DNA of 42,608 nucleotides, taken from an uncultured Neglectibacter sp. (GTDB taxonomy: Bacteria > Bacillota > Clostridia > Oscillospirales > Acutalibacteraceae). Location of the stretch: contig CANSKS010000022.1 of assembly GCA_947647615.1 (NCBI GenBank), positions 1 to 42,608 of the forward strand, given 5' to 3'. This document shows, one piece after another, positions 15,352 through 24,833 of this stretch; position 1 is the first letter of the stretch; each line of letters opens with the position of its first letter. The notes under the pieces are model-generated. The model was not told the DNA's origin, searched no databases, and worked only from the letters and a program-made list of their open reading frames with translations. Both the position numbers and the translations under genes were made by a program.

Positions 15352-16860
15352 ATGAAAACGGTAGAAAAATGGGGCCTTTTTGAGGTTGCGGTAATGGGCC
15401 CGAAAGAAGGGAACCCTTTTGTGGAAAAAAGCTTCCGAGGCATATTCCGGGGAAAAAATGAAACATTAGAGGCCGAGGGCTTCTACGACGGGGAAGGCCT
15501 TTACAAGGTGCGCTTTATGCCTTCTTTCGAAGGCGATTACCAATATGAAACCATGGGAAATTTTCCGGAAGCGAACACTTCCGGGCGCTTTGCCGTTACG
15601 CCCCCTGCCCGGGGAAACCACGGCCCGGTGCGGGTGGCGAACACCTACCACTTCGCCTACGAAGACGGAACCCCTTACTACAGTGTAGGCACCACCTGCT
15701 ATGTGTGGTCTCACCAGCCGGAGGCCGTCCGCCAAAAAACGTTGGAAGAACTTTCCAAGGGCTATTTTAACAAAATGCGGTTCTGCGTATTTCCAAAGCA
15801 CTACATCCACAATTTTAAAGACCCCGAAACCTTCCCCTATGAAGGTACGCCAGTCGATAATTCCAACCTTACGGAGGAAACCTTTTCTTACGAAACCGAT
15901 TTTTCCGGAAACAACTGGGATTTTACCCGGTTTTGCCCGGAACATTTCCGCCGGATAGAAAAGGCTATCCTGGAGCTGCAAAACCTAGGGATCGAAGCCG
16001 ACCTCATCGTCATGCATCCCTATGACCGCTGGGGTTTTTCCAAAATGTCGAAGGAGGAGGATGACCTTTATTGGCACTATGTGATCGCCCGGTTTTCGGC
16101 CTACCGGAATATTTGGTGGAGCCTTGCCAACGAATATGACCTTATGAAGGCCAAAACATTGGAGGATTGGGAGCGTTACGCTTCTCTGCTCTGCGCCCAC
16201 GACCCGTACCGCCACCTGCGGTCTATCCACAACTGCATTGCTTTTTACGACCATACCCGGCCATGGATTACCCACTGCAGCCTACAGCGCCAGGACCTGT
16301 ACCGGCATGTGGAATACACCGGCGACTACCGAATTAAATACGGGAAGCCTGTGGTGTGGGACGAAATCGCCTATGAAGGGAACTTAGACATGGGCTGGGG
16401 AAACATTTCCCCTCAGGAGCTTACCCGCCGCTTTTGGGAAGCCTCGTTGCGTGGCGGTTATGCCGGGCACGGCGAAACCTATTTGGACCCGGAAAACGAT
16501 ATTCTTTGGTGGAGTCATGGAGGAACCCTACACGGCGAAAGCCCTGTTCGCATCAAATTCCTGCACTCCATTTTGGCAGAGACCCCGGCCCATGGCCTCC
16601 GGCCGGCCCCCGGGATCTTCGACGAAACCGTAGCCGTACCCGACAGCCCCACCTTCGAGGGAGGCTACGAGCTCCACTATTACGGCTTTGGCCGCCCTTC
16701 CTTCCGGGACTTTCAAAAGCCAGAGGGAGAAATTTGGCAGGCCGAGGTCATTGATACCTGGGAAATGACGGTTTCCGACTGCGGGACTCAAAGCGGCCGG
16801 TTTCGTATTTCCCTGCCAGGCAAAGAATATATGGCCGTCCGGTTAAAGCGTATGAATTAG
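15352..16860 (+). CDS. Glycoside hydrolase with DUF5060, DUF4038-like TIM barrel and DUF5605 domains
   Basis: The product is 502 residues without a signal peptide, so probably cytoplasmic. Residues 1-90 form the DUF5060 beta-sandwich (WGLFEVAVMGP, then GLYKVRFMPSFEGDYQYE). A (beta/alpha)8 barrel follows, with the acid/base candidate Glu261 in SLANEYDL and the nucleophile candidate Glu338 in VVWDEIA. The C-terminal 100 residues form the DUF5605 beta domain. Related proteins belong to exo-acting clan A glycosidases of plant-glycan loci. The ATG directly follows a three-codon frame (ATG GCG CGC TAA at 15340-15351) that uses the only good binding site, GAGGAAGGG. Translation may therefore be coupled, or the spacing long. 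Substrate unknown. Confidence 0.82.
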   Translation: MKTVEKWGLFEVAVMGPKEGNPFVEKSFRGIFRGKNETLEAEGFYDGEGLYKVRFMPSFEGDYQYETMGNFPEANTSGRFAVTPPARGNHGPVRVANTYHFAYEDGTPYYSVGTTCYVWSHQPEAVRQKTLEELSKGYFNKMRFCVFPKHYIHNFKDPETFPYEGTPVDNSNLTEETFSYETDFSGNNWDFTRFCPEHFRRIEKAILELQNLGIEADLIVMHPYDRWGFSKMSKEEDDLYWHYVIARFSAYRNIWWSLANEYDLMKAKTLEDWERYASLLCAHDPYRHLRSIHNCIAFYDHTRPWITHCSLQRQDLYRHVEYTGDYRIKYGKPVVWDEIAYEGNLDMGWGNISPQELTRRFWEASLRGGYAGHGETYLDPENDILWWSHGGTLHGESPVRIKFLHSILAETPAHGLRPAPGIFDETVAVPDSPTFEGGYELHYYGFGRPSFRDFQKPEGEIWQAEVIDTWEMTVSDCGTQSGRFRISLPGKEYMAVRLKRMN

Positions 16861-17032
16861 GTCATGGCGGGCGCTTCAAAATTCATATTTTTCTATAATT
16901 TTTCGAGATATTTATTGCCTTTTCCGGCATTTTTATAGATTTTTTTCGCTTTTTGCAGAAACTGGGAAAAATCCGCCACAAACCGGGTTTCATGTGTTAA
17001 AATAAAAAGCGAAGTGAGAGGAAGGCAACGCT

Positions 17033-17500
17033 ATGAAAAATGTTTGTTTTATGCAATCCCCCATTGGACTGTTGGGGATTGCGGAAGAAAACGGGCAAAT
17101 TACTGACCTGTTTTTTGGCCGCGAAAAGGCCCCCATCGGCACCCTGGAAGCGGAGACTCCCATATTGCTGCAGGCCAAAAAGGAGCTGCGAGAGTATTTT
17201 GCCGGTACACGCCGGGAATTTACTGCCCCTTTAAACCCCAGCGGCACAGAATTTCAGCGTCAGGTGTGGAATGCTCTTTTGACCATCCCTTACGGAGAAA
17301 CCAGAAGCTACAGTCAAATCGCCGCTCAGCTGGGAAATCCCAGCGCCAGCCGGGCTGTAGGCACTGCAAACCACCATAATCCCATTTCCATTCTTATCCC
17401 CTGTCACCGCGTCATTGGCCAAGACGGAAGCCTCACCGGATACGGTGGCGGATTAGAAGCAAAAAAATTCCTTTTAGACCTGGAGGCACAAGGAAAATAA
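17033..17500 (+). CDS. ogt: Methylated-DNA-protein cysteine S-methyltransferase
   Basis: The product is 155 residues, the usual length for Ogt. The suicide cysteine sits in IPCHRVIG (Cys124), preceded by the DNA-binding helix-wing residues of SASRAVGTANHHNPISI and followed by LTGYGGGLEAKKFLLDLE. It transfers alkyl groups from O6-alkylguanine to itself in cytoplasmic DNA repair. GAGGAAGG precedes the ATG. It stands alone between two parts of the glycan locus, with its own bidirectional terminator downstream, and has no evident functional link to its neighbours. Confidence 0.95.
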   Translation: MKNVCFMQSPIGLLGIAEENGQITDLFFGREKAPIGTLEAETPILLQAKKELREYFAGTRREFTAPLNPSGTEFQRQVWNALLTIPYGETRSYSQIAAQLGNPSASRAVGTANHHNPISILIPCHRVIGQDGSLTGYGGGLEAKKFLLDLEAQGK

Positions 17501-17546
17501 TTGTGTTAAACCTGTACGAACCAAAATAGAAAAAGCAAGATAGAAA

Positions 17547-17588
17547 AGACAAGATCCCACGGAAAAGCCTTCCTGTGGGATCTTGTCT
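17547..17588. terminator. Bidirectional terminator between ogt and the ThuA gene
   Basis: AGACAAGATCCCAC plus GGAA (17547-17564) pairs with TTCC and GTGGGATCTTGTCT (17570-17588) with a single bulged T. Converging genes end on both sides. T-rich sequence follows on each strand. Confidence 0.8.
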
Positions 17589-17604
17589 TCTGTCTTTATT
17601 AAAA

Positions 17605-18375
17605 CTAAATCGTCTTTTTCTCGTGCAGCCCCTGAATACTGTGTTCCACCTGGCCATGCACCTCTACAATAGGAGGCGGATTGCCATAGGTCACATTGGG
17701 GAAGTTAATAGGAGCAGCCCACTTTACCGCGTTGATAATCACATGTTGGATCTCTTTCTGATGGTAAATGGGGAATGCCTCGTGGCCAGGACGGAAATAG
17801 AATACCTTGCCCATACCTCTATGGTAGCAACAACCGCTGCGGAACACTTCGCCGCCCTCAAACCAGCTGATAAACACCAGCTCGTCCGGCTGGGGAATAT
17901 TGAACCGTTCGCCGTACATTTCTTCATGGGGAATGATAATTTTTTCCTCTAAGCCATCTACAATAGGATGGCTCGGGTCAATAACCCACAAAATTTCTTT
18001 CTCGCCGTCTTCCCGCCATTTGAGCATACCGGAATTGGTGCCGCAAACCTTGCGGAAAATTTTAGAGGCATGGCCGGAGTGAAGCACAATCAAGCCCATG
18101 CCGGCCAGAATTCGCTTATGTACCCGCTCTACAATTTCGTCCTGCACCTGGTCGTGGGCCATATGGCCCCACCAGATCAGCACATCTGTATTGTCCAGCA
18201 CCTCCTGGGTAAGACCGTGCTCCGGCTCTTTTAAGGTGGCGGTTTTTACTTCCATACCCGCTTCCTTTAAAAAGTCTGCGATACAGCCATGAATTCCCTT
18301 GGGGTAGATCTCCGCGATCTCCGGGAACTGCACCTCGTGAAGGTATTCGTTCCATACAGTCACTCGAATCGCCAT
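17605..18375 (-). CDS. ThuA domain protein (trehalose-utilisation family)
   Basis: The product is 256 residues, a class I glutamine-amidotransferase-like fold. Landmarks are [10 protein letters not shown] at the N-terminus, the strand [25 protein letters not shown] (the elbow region, with Ser where amidotransferases have Cys), and [21 protein letters not shown] near the C-terminus. ThuA proteins are found in trehalose and disaccharide 3-keto-sugar pathways next to Gfo/Idh dehydrogenases; their exact reaction is unsettled. It lies 39 bases after the Gfo/Idh gene and is very likely co-transcribed with it. Confidence 0.88.
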   Translation of the reverse strand: MAIRVTVWNEYLHEVQFPEIAEIYPKGIHGCIADFLKEAGMEVKTATLKEPEHGLTQEVLDNTDVLIWWGHMAHDQVQDEIVERVHKRILAGMGLIVLHSGHASKIFRKVCGTNSGMLKWREDGEKEILWVIDPSHPIVDGLEEKIIIPHEEMYGERFNIPQPDELVFISWFEGGEVFRSGCCYHRGMGKVFYFRPGHEAFPIYHQKEIQHVIINAVKWAAPINFPNVTYGNPPPIVEVHGQVEHSIQGLHEKKTI

Positions 18376-18414
18376 AATATTGGCTCCTTTCCTAATTTGA
18401 ATTCCATTTTTATC

Positions 18415-19485
18415 TTACAGTTCAACCCAGTTTCCGGTTTCGCCGGATTTCAGCACTGCGTCTACCGCATGCTGATTGGCCTGGCCATCAAAAATATCTG
18501 CCGCCATGCCGTCACCCTTCTCATTGATGATATCGGCAAAAGACTGCATTTGATCTACCTTATATTTTTCGGGAATGGGAAGTTTAGAAAAGACATGGGC
18601 CTCCGCGTTGGCACGGCCAATGCAAATGGAAATTTCATCCACCCCTGGGGCCACATGATCCAGTTCATACTGAATGGCACCCTCGCTGCCATAGATTTCC
18701 ATGGTCTGGAAATTTCCACGGCCATAACCGAACCGGGTGATGCGGAAGGTAGCGGCCGTGCCGTCTTCCATTTCTGCCATATAGTTGGAAAAGTCGTCTA
18801 CATCTACCGGGCCCATGCCGCTGCCATCCATCTTTTTACGCTCTGTAATAAAAGTGCCCGTATGGCTTACCAGCCGTTTATATTCCTGGCCTGTCACAAA
18901 CCGTACCAAGTCCAGAGCATGGCTTCCCAAGTCACCCAAAGCGCCGGAACCAGTAAGAGCCTTCTGGAACCGCCATCTTAAAGGCGTTTCAAAAAAGGGC
19001 AGGCCCCAAGCCTGGTAATATTGCATATCAACATGATATATCTTGCCAATCATCCCGCGTTCGATCAAGTCCTTAGCGTAGCGGGCTGCCGCCTTGAAAC
19101 GGTAGGAAAAGCAAACCATGCTCTTTACATTCTTTTCCTTTGTCACCTGAGCCAAACGGTCTGCCTCTTCCGAATTCAAGGTGATGGGCTTTTCCACAGC
19201 ATAGGGCTTTCCCGCCTCTGCCGCAGCCAAAGCCACTTCACAGTGAACGTTATTGGGAGTGGAAATGTCCACTGCATCCACTTCCGGACAGTTGATCAAG
19301 TCATGATAATCGGTAAAGCAATGGGCCTCATCTATCCCATAAGTCTCCCGGGCATAACGCAGCGCTTCCGGGTCGATATCACACACAGCCACCAGCTGCA
19401 AATCGGGACTTTTCTGAATTCCGGGAAGGTGTACACCGCGGCTGATACCGCCGATTCCCACACTTCCTACACGAATAACTGCCAT
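18415..19485 (-). CDS. Gfo/Idh/MocA family NAD(P)-dependent sugar dehydrogenase
   Basis: The product is 356 residues. The N-terminal Rossmann fold has the dinucleotide loop VGSVGIGGISRGVHLPG, and EKPITLN (98-104) holds the catalytic Lys of the family. The C-terminal half has GDLGSHALDLVRF with Asp185 and His189 of the active site. Members oxidise or reduce hydroxyl groups of sugars, inositols or glycosides. With ThuA next to it, a 3-keto-glycoside type step is plausible, but this is inference. The start ATG has AGGAGGAAT upstream. A 177-base gap separates it from the GH31 gene, so it may have its own promoter. Confidence 0.93.
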   Translation of the reverse strand: MAVIRVGSVGIGGISRGVHLPGIQKSPDLQLVAVCDIDPEALRYARETYGIDEAHCFTDYHDLINCPEVDAVDISTPNNVHCEVALAAAEAGKPYAVEKPITLNSEEADRLAQVTKEKNVKSMVCFSYRFKAAARYAKDLIERGMIGKIYHVDMQYYQAWGLPFFETPLRWRFQKALTGSGALGDLGSHALDLVRFVTGQEYKRLVSHTGTFITERKKMDGSGMGPVDVDDFSNYMAEMEDGTAATFRITRFGYGRGNFQTMEIYGSEGAIQYELDHVAPGVDEISICIGRANAEAHVFSKLPIPEKYKVDQMQSFADIINEKGDGMAADIFDGQANQHAVDAVLKSGETGNWVEL

Positions 19486-19662
19486 AATGATTCCTCCTGT
19501 TCTACATTTTTAGGAACGTTTTTACGCACTCCGCGCTCCCCAATATGGCTTTACTATAAACTCCATTCCGGGGAAAAAGAATAGACAATAGTGACTTCTT
19601 TTTGAAAATTCCGACTTCTCAAAAAACATCACAAAAAAATCATATTTTTGTGAGAAATAAAG

Positions 19663-21690
19663 TCATTTTATTCCCAGAAGCTCAGGGGTCACACTTCCGC
19701 CCTCCCGAAGAAACAGAGGAATCCTCTCAAGAGGCGCGTCACAGTTTAAAACGCTTCCCCCTTCATAGGTTTTCCCTGTCCACGCTTCTATCCATCTGGC
19801 TCCGGCAGGCAGGTAGACCTCTCGGCTGGTTTGCCCAGCGTGAGTTACCGGAGAAACCAAAACATCCGGGCCGAACAAATATTGGTCTTTCACTTCCCAA
19901 GCCGTTTTATCATGCGGATAATCAGTAAACAGGGGACGCATAGGTGGAATCCCTTCTTCATGGCATTTTTCCATTTGAAGCTTAATATAGGGCCGAAGCC
20001 GTTCCCGCAGGAACAAATAGTTGGAAAGAATTTCACAAACCTCTTCCCCATAGCTCCAAACCTCATTGTCAGCGCCACTGGGGGCTCCACCGTAACCCAT
20101 ACCTTCTAAGCCGGAACCCTTCGTTTGCACTCGGGCTCCATGAAGCCGAAACACCGGGCAGAAAACGCCATACTGGAACCATCGTACCAAAAGCTCTCGA
20201 AAGGCAGGGTCGTCTGGGTCGCCGAAATCAAAGCCACCGATGTCGGTGGTCCACCAAGGGATCCCGGCTACCGCCATATGTAACCCCGCCACGATTTGAC
20301 GTCTCATACTGTGAAAGCTGGAAACGATATCGCCAGACCACACCAAAGTGGCAATACTCTGGCTGCCCGCCCAAGCGCATCGCTCTAAATTTATAATATC
20401 GGTTTCGCCTTGGGCTACTAAACCATCATATACGGTCTTTTCATAATAATAGGGATAAATATTGGCCACTTCTAAGCTAGAGCCCAAATAGTAACGCAAA
20501 TTATCGAAATGGTAAGGAATTGTCTCCGGCTCAGCGGCATCCAGCCAATAATGTTTGATTCCCCGGTCGTAATAATTCTGTTTGATTTTGCTCCACACGA
20601 ATTCCCGCGCTCCCGGATGAGTAGCGTCATAAAACACTTCATATCCGCCGCACTCGATTTGAGTGCGATTGCCACGGTCGGTGTGAGTCAGGAAACCGCG
20701 CTCCAGCATTTCCGGGTAATTTGGACTTTTGGGGTCTACCGTAGGCCAAACAGAAACAAACAGTTTAACACCCATTTCCTCCAATTCCTTTACCATGGCC
20801 ACAGGGTCAGGCCAATACTCCGGGTCAAAATCCCATACGCCTTGGTTCGGCCAATGAAAAAAGTCTATGATAATTACGGAAAGAGGAAGTTCCCGACGCT
20901 TATATTCCCTAGCTACCTTTAAAAGCTCCTCCTGAGAACGATATCGCATTTTACACTGCCAGAATCCTAAGGCAAAGTCCGGCATTTTGGAAGGCTTTCC
21001 AGTGGCTTCGGTATACTGGCTCAGGATTTCTTTCGGAGAATCCCCCGCTGTAATCCAGTAATCCATCTGCGGCGTGGACTGCGCCTCCCATTCCGTCCGA
21101 TTCGTGCCAAAAGTTACCCGGCCAATGGCTGGGTTATTCCAGAAAAAGCCATAGTTCTTACTGGAAAGCACAAACGGGATACTCACCTGGGAATTCCGGT
21201 GGGCGAGCTCCAGCACGGCGCCCTTCAAGTTAAAGGTTTCCTGCTGGTATTGTCCCATACCATAAAGCTTTTCTTCCGGATCCGATTCAAAACGGACTGT
21301 CAGGCTGCGGTCCGGCCCACGCATGGGCATAAATTCCCTGCCGCTCAGCATCATTGGGCTGAAGTTTGTGCCCTTTACCGTACGGTCCCGTTTAAATTCT
21401 TGCAGCAGCTGTTCCCCTTGCCCATTGAAAAAGGTGAGCCTTCCATTTTTTTGAAGGATCGCCCTAATTTTTCCGTTGGTGAGTTCCAGCGCTTCCTCTC
21501 CTTGATATTCCACAAAAGAAGCATTGGCTTCTGCAGCCTTATCTTGGGGCTTTAACGCCCAGGATAGGCTTTCCTCTATTGGGGTCAACTTCGCGGCCCT
21601 GGCTCTCAGGCTGTTTTTGCCCCAAGGCTCCACACAAAGGGTTTCCCCATCATATTCCCAAAAAATCTTTTGACCTTCTACTTTTAACAT
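19663..21690 (-). CDS. Glycoside hydrolase family 31 (alpha-xylosidase/alpha-glucosidase type)
   Basis: The product is 675 residues without a signal peptide. A beta-sandwich N-terminus (with YGMGQYQQETFNLKG) leads into the catalytic barrel. The nucleophile is Asp384 in YWLDAAEPE, and the acid/base is probably Asp453 in LVWSGDIVSS. WWTTDIGGFDFGDPDDPAFRELLVRWFQYGVFCPVFRLHG is the diagnostic GH31 block. The Asp-Ala-Ala-Glu-Pro arrangement is like that of many bacterial alpha-xylosidase-like members, but substrate cannot be fixed. It starts 3 bases after the preceding (alpha/alpha)6 glycosidase and is clearly in the same unit. An AT-rich hairpin at 19632-19655 may end transcription. Confidence 0.93.
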   Translation of the reverse strand: MLKVEGQKIFWEYDGETLCVEPWGKNSLRARAAKLTPIEESLSWALKPQDKAAEANASFVEYQGEEALELTNGKIRAILQKNGRLTFFNGQGEQLLQEFKRDRTVKGTNFSPMMLSGREFMPMRGPDRSLTVRFESDPEEKLYGMGQYQQETFNLKGAVLELAHRNSQVSIPFVLSSKNYGFFWNNPAIGRVTFGTNRTEWEAQSTPQMDYWITAGDSPKEILSQYTEATGKPSKMPDFALGFWQCKMRYRSQEELLKVAREYKRRELPLSVIIIDFFHWPNQGVWDFDPEYWPDPVAMVKELEEMGVKLFVSVWPTVDPKSPNYPEMLERGFLTHTDRGNRTQIECGGYEVFYDATHPGAREFVWSKIKQNYYDRGIKHYWLDAAEPETIPYHFDNLRYYLGSSLEVANIYPYYYEKTVYDGLVAQGETDIINLERCAWAGSQSIATLVWSGDIVSSFHSMRRQIVAGLHMAVAGIPWWTTDIGGFDFGDPDDPAFRELLVRWFQYGVFCPVFRLHGARVQTKGSGLEGMGYGGAPSGADNEVWSYGEEVCEILSNYLFLRERLRPYIKLQMEKCHEEGIPPMRPLFTDYPHDKTAWEVKDQYLFGPDVLVSPVTHAGQTSREVYLPAGARWIEAWTGKTYEGGSVLNCDAPLERIPLFLREGGSVTPELLGIK

Positions 21691-21693
21691 CCT

Positions 21694-22848
21694 TTAACTC
21701 TCCCCTTTGTTAAATTGCTCCATCTCATAACGAAGCAGAGGCCCGCGCACATTTACCCCGCTTACCACATAGTGGGGCAGTTTCCGGTAATCCCTGTTAA
21801 TACACTCGCATACTCCCCCGGTTTGGAAATCTTCCCGAAGCTCCAGAAGAAGCTTTTCTGCCTTTTTGGGCGCTTCTTCTTGAAAGACATACCACACCCA
21901 ACCGCTGGCCGTAGCCCAATAGGCGCCGTTTTGATATTCCTCCGGTTTTACATCCTCAAGAAGCTTTTCCCAATATTCGTCTTGGGGTAAATGACGTACC
22001 TGGCCGCGGTAAAGGTAAGTTTCCTCATTTTCCAGCAGCCAGTTTTTTAACCCGACCTCCACCCTTTTTTCCACAGGAAACCCAATATAGAGCAAATATG
22101 CCGCACCCCAAATATCTAACTGGCGGCAATTGAGCTCGGCGGCAAAATACATACCGCTGGCCTCGTCATAAAGGCACGAGATCGCCTTTTCTACCTGCGC
22201 CGCTTTCTTTTCGTATTCTTTGGCCTTTTCCTCCGAAAGGCCGCTTTCCCTGATCATCCCGCTCAGCTGCCGGCAGGCTCTCCAAAACAGCAGCGATTCA
22301 TAAAACAAACGCCCGGTTTTGCATACGGTATCGGTAAATCCATAGGGAGAATGAGGTCTTTCCGGGTCATTCCACACCAGTCCGTCCTTTGACAGGGGAA
22401 TACAATCCATTCCCTTAAAAATGGCTTCTGCCCAGCCCCGAAACTTTTCCCTGCCGTCTTCTGCCTGCTTTGCCTCGAGAAGCTTCAAATAGCTGGATAC
22501 TGCAAACACCAGGAAAGGGGTGTTATCTAAATTGGCTTCCCCTACGGGGGTGCCTTTTGCGCCGGCTGCATATACCGGTTCCCCGCTGGCCTCCACTCTG
22601 TCGGGAAGCCAGCCGTCTTCCCGCTGGCCCGACAAAACGAATTCAATACAGGCCTCCAGATTTTCGGCCCCTATTAAGTCGCCGGCATATTCTGCCATGT
22701 AGCCTAAATCCCTGGCCCAAAGGGCGTCGTAATTAGCCACACCGTCGGGCGTATAAAGTATGGTGCCATTAAAGGCAATTTTTTTGCAGCCTTCTAAAAG
22801 CTCCTGAGAAACCTTAGTAAAATAATTTAGCTCTTCCGCTATGTCCAT
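21694..22848 (-). CDS. (alpha/alpha)6-barrel glycosidase-like protein
   Basis: The product is 384 residues from the ATG at 22848, preceded by GGAGAGGAG; the 26-codon upstream extension runs over the terminator of the importer operon and is rejected. No signal peptide is seen. The sequence shows regularly spaced helices and blocks such as ANYDALWARDLGYMAEYAG, REDGWLPDR, NLDNTPFLVF and GAYWATASGWVWY. These are typical of six-hairpin glycosidases related to GH63/GH78-like folds. The GH family number is not clear to me. Asp and Glu residues in these blocks (WARD, QREDGW) are the catalytic candidates. It is translationally adjacent to GH31. Confidence 0.72.
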   Translation of the reverse strand: MDIAEELNYFTKVSQELLEGCKKIAFNGTILYTPDGVANYDALWARDLGYMAEYAGDLIGAENLEACIEFVLSGQREDGWLPDRVEASGEPVYAAGAKGTPVGEANLDNTPFLVFAVSSYLKLLEAKQAEDGREKFRGWAEAIFKGMDCIPLSKDGLVWNDPERPHSPYGFTDTVCKTGRLFYESLLFWRACRQLSGMIRESGLSEEKAKEYEKKAAQVEKAISCLYDEASGMYFAAELNCRQLDIWGAAYLLYIGFPVEKRVEVGLKNWLLENEETYLYRGQVRHLPQDEYWEKLLEDVKPEEYQNGAYWATASGWVWYVFQEEAPKKAEKLLLELREDFQTGGVCECINRDYRKLPHYVVSGVNVRGPLLRYEMEQFNKGES

Positions 22849-22891
22849 TTTTTCTCCTCTCCTTCGCGGTCGGCAGAAAATTGACTGCCAA

Positions 22892-22923
22892 AAAGGCCCG
22901 AAAAATCGTATTTTCGGGCCTTT
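22892..22923 (-). terminator. Terminator of the sugar importer operon
   Basis: A perfect 13-bp stem (22892-22904 with 22911-22923) with a 6-base loop starts 7 bases after the second permease stop on the minus strand. The 3' arm ends in TTT and is followed by TT. It separates the importer from the glycosidase genes. Confidence 0.85.
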
Positions 22924-22930
22924 CAAAAAC

Positions 22931-23788
22931 TTAACCCTTCACGCCGCTGAACGCAATGCCCTCTACAAAATACTTTTGGGCGCATAAGTAAGCAATTAAA
23001 ATAGGGATTACCGAAAGCACAGAACCAGCCATAACCAAATTCCACTGGGTGGTATAAATGCCTTTAAAATAAGCGATGCCCAAAGTCATGGTATATTTTT
23101 CCGGCGTGCTCAGATAGATCAAGGGTCCCATATAATCGTTCCAGGTATTCATCAGGGTGAAAACCCCTAAAGTGAGCATAGCGGGAACAATTAAGGGAAG
23201 CATGATGCGCCAGTAAGTGGTAAAGGGGTTGCAACCATCGATCTCCGCCGCCTCTTCCAGCTCCTTCGGCAGCGACATAAAGAACTGCCGCAGCAAAAAT
23301 ACGCCAAAGGCAGAAAAGAAGGCCGGTAAAATAAGCGCCCAGTGGGTATCGGTAAAACCTACCTTTGCAAACATCAAATAGGTAGGGATCATGGTAACCT
23401 GGCCCGGCACCATAAGCGTAGCAATATAAAAGAAGAACATTACCGTCCGGCCCTGAAATTTGATACGGGCAAAGGAATAGGCTGCCAAGCTGCTGAAAAA
23501 CAGTTGCCCCAATACAACGAAAAATACAATCTTTATTGTGTTCAGCATGAACTGAAGCATTGGCTGTTGGGTAAACAAGTCGACATAGTTCTGCCATCTG
23601 GGCGGGATCGGTACCCACACAGGCGGAATTTTCACCGCATCATACTGTTCTTTTAAAGAAGTAGATACCATCCACAAAAAAGGTACCAACATAACAACGG
23701 CGATGATGATGAGAAGCAAATAAAGCAGAACACGCCGTACAATAAACCCGGCTGATTTTTTCTTATGGACCGTGTGAATCTGCGCCAT
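22931..23788 (-). CDS. Carbohydrate ABC importer permease (MsmG/AraQ type)
   Basis: The product is 285 residues with six predicted transmembrane helices. The ATPase-contact EAA loop reads LEEAAEIDGCNPFTTYWRIMLPLI, the form seen in CUT1 sugar importers. LVPFLWMVSTSLKEQ near the N-terminus and FVEGIAFSGVKG at the C-terminus are diagnostic for the MalG-like subunit. It follows the MalF-like permease by 15 bases. No ATPase gene is present, so it probably uses a shared MsmK-like ATPase encoded elsewhere. Confidence 0.95.
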   Translation of the reverse strand: MAQIHTVHKKKSAGFIVRRVLLYLLLIIIAVVMLVPFLWMVSTSLKEQYDAVKIPPVWVPIPPRWQNYVDLFTQQPMLQFMLNTIKIVFFVVLGQLFFSSLAAYSFARIKFQGRTVMFFFYIATLMVPGQVTMIPTYLMFAKVGFTDTHWALILPAFFSAFGVFLLRQFFMSLPKELEEAAEIDGCNPFTTYWRIMLPLIVPAMLTLGVFTLMNTWNDYMGPLIYLSTPEKYTMTLGIAYFKGIYTTQWNLVMAGSVLSVIPILIAYLCAQKYFVEGIAFSGVKG

Positions 23789-23803
23789 TTTTCCTACCCC
23801 CTT

Positions 23804-24697
23804 TTAAGTCAGGTCAGCCCACTTCTTAGAGCTGATATTCTGGATCATGGAAACAACAAACACCAGAAGGAACAGCACGTAAGCAGCGGCACAGGCATAA
23901 CCCATTTTATAATAGCTAAAGCCATACTGGTAAAGATAGAAAGATAACGTCTTCGTAGCATCTACCGGGCCACCCTGCGTCATAATATTGATCTGGTCAA
24001 AGGTTTGCAGGGAGCCTATTAAAGCCATAAGCGAAACAAAATAAGTGGTTGGACCAATCATTGGAACTGTGATATGCCAAAACTTTTGAGGGGAATTGGC
24101 GCCATCGATCGTGGCCGCCTCATAAAGTTCACCGGGAACGCCTTGGAGGCCAGCCAGGAAAATGGTCATATTATAGCCCAAGCCTTTCCAAATGCTCATG
24201 ATAGCAATGGAAATCATGGCCAGGTTGGTATCGGTCAGCCAATGCACCGAAGGCAAGCCCAAGGAATTCAGCACAATATTGAGAAGGCCGCTGTTGTCTT
24301 CATATAACATGCTCCACACCAAGGAAACTGCCACCATGGAGGTGATAACGGGAATGAAAACAAAGGTGCGGAATATTGCAATGCCTCTGATCTGCCGGTT
24401 GAACATCACTGCCAGCAAGAGAGCCAAAACCACGCCAATCGGCACAGTAAGCACAGAATACCACAGGGTATTCAGCAAAGACACAATGAATTGATCGTCC
24501 TGAAACAAGTTTATATAATTTTCTATCCCTATAAAATCCATTCGGGAAATGATATCATAGTTCGTAAAGCTGAATACCAGCGCCATAATTATGGGCACCA
24601 GCATAAAAGCTACAAATCCCAGAAAGTTTGGAAGTATGAAAAGGTATCCCCAGAAGTTCCATCTGCGCTGCAGACGGCTAGACGCCTTATTTCCCAT
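23804..24697 (-). CDS. Carbohydrate ABC importer permease (MsmF/UgpA type)
   Basis: The product is 297 residues with six transmembrane helices. The EAA loop reads LYEAATIDGANSPQKFWHITVPMI, followed by FDQINIMTQGGPVDATKTLSFYLYQYGF, both characteristic of the MalF-like subunit of CUT1 systems. RRWNFWGYLFILPNFLGF opens the protein, as in most relatives. It is the middle gene of the importer operon, with a stem-loop between it and the binding-protein gene. Confidence 0.95.
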   Translation of the reverse strand: MGNKASSRLQRRWNFWGYLFILPNFLGFVAFMLVPIIMALVFSFTNYDIISRMDFIGIENYINLFQDDQFIVSLLNTLWYSVLTVPIGVVLALLLAVMFNRQIRGIAIFRTFVFIPVITSMVAVSLVWSMLYEDNSGLLNIVLNSLGLPSVHWLTDTNLAMISIAIMSIWKGLGYNMTIFLAGLQGVPGELYEAATIDGANSPQKFWHITVPMIGPTTYFVSLMALIGSLQTFDQINIMTQGGPVDATKTLSFYLYQYGFSYYKMGYACAAAYVLFLLVFVVSMIQNISSKKWADLT

Positions 24698-24752
24698 TTC
24701 TCAGAGCCTCCTCTTTTCAGAAACTTTCAAAGCCAAATTTGAAGTTAGAAAA

Positions 24753-24792
24753 GCGGGCGACGGAATTCTTGTTCAAAGAAACCGCCGCCCGC
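24753..24792 (-). terminator. Intra-operon stem-loop between binding protein and permeases
   Basis: GCGGGCG and CGG (24753-24763) pair with CCG and CGCCCGC (24782-24792) around one mismatch, followed by TTTTC on the minus strand. Such elements in sugar importer operons reduce read-through or stabilise the upstream message, so that binding protein is made in excess. Confidence 0.65.
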
Positions 24793-24833
24793 CTCCTTTC
24801 TGCCTTCACGCACAAGTATTACGGCGGAAAAAA

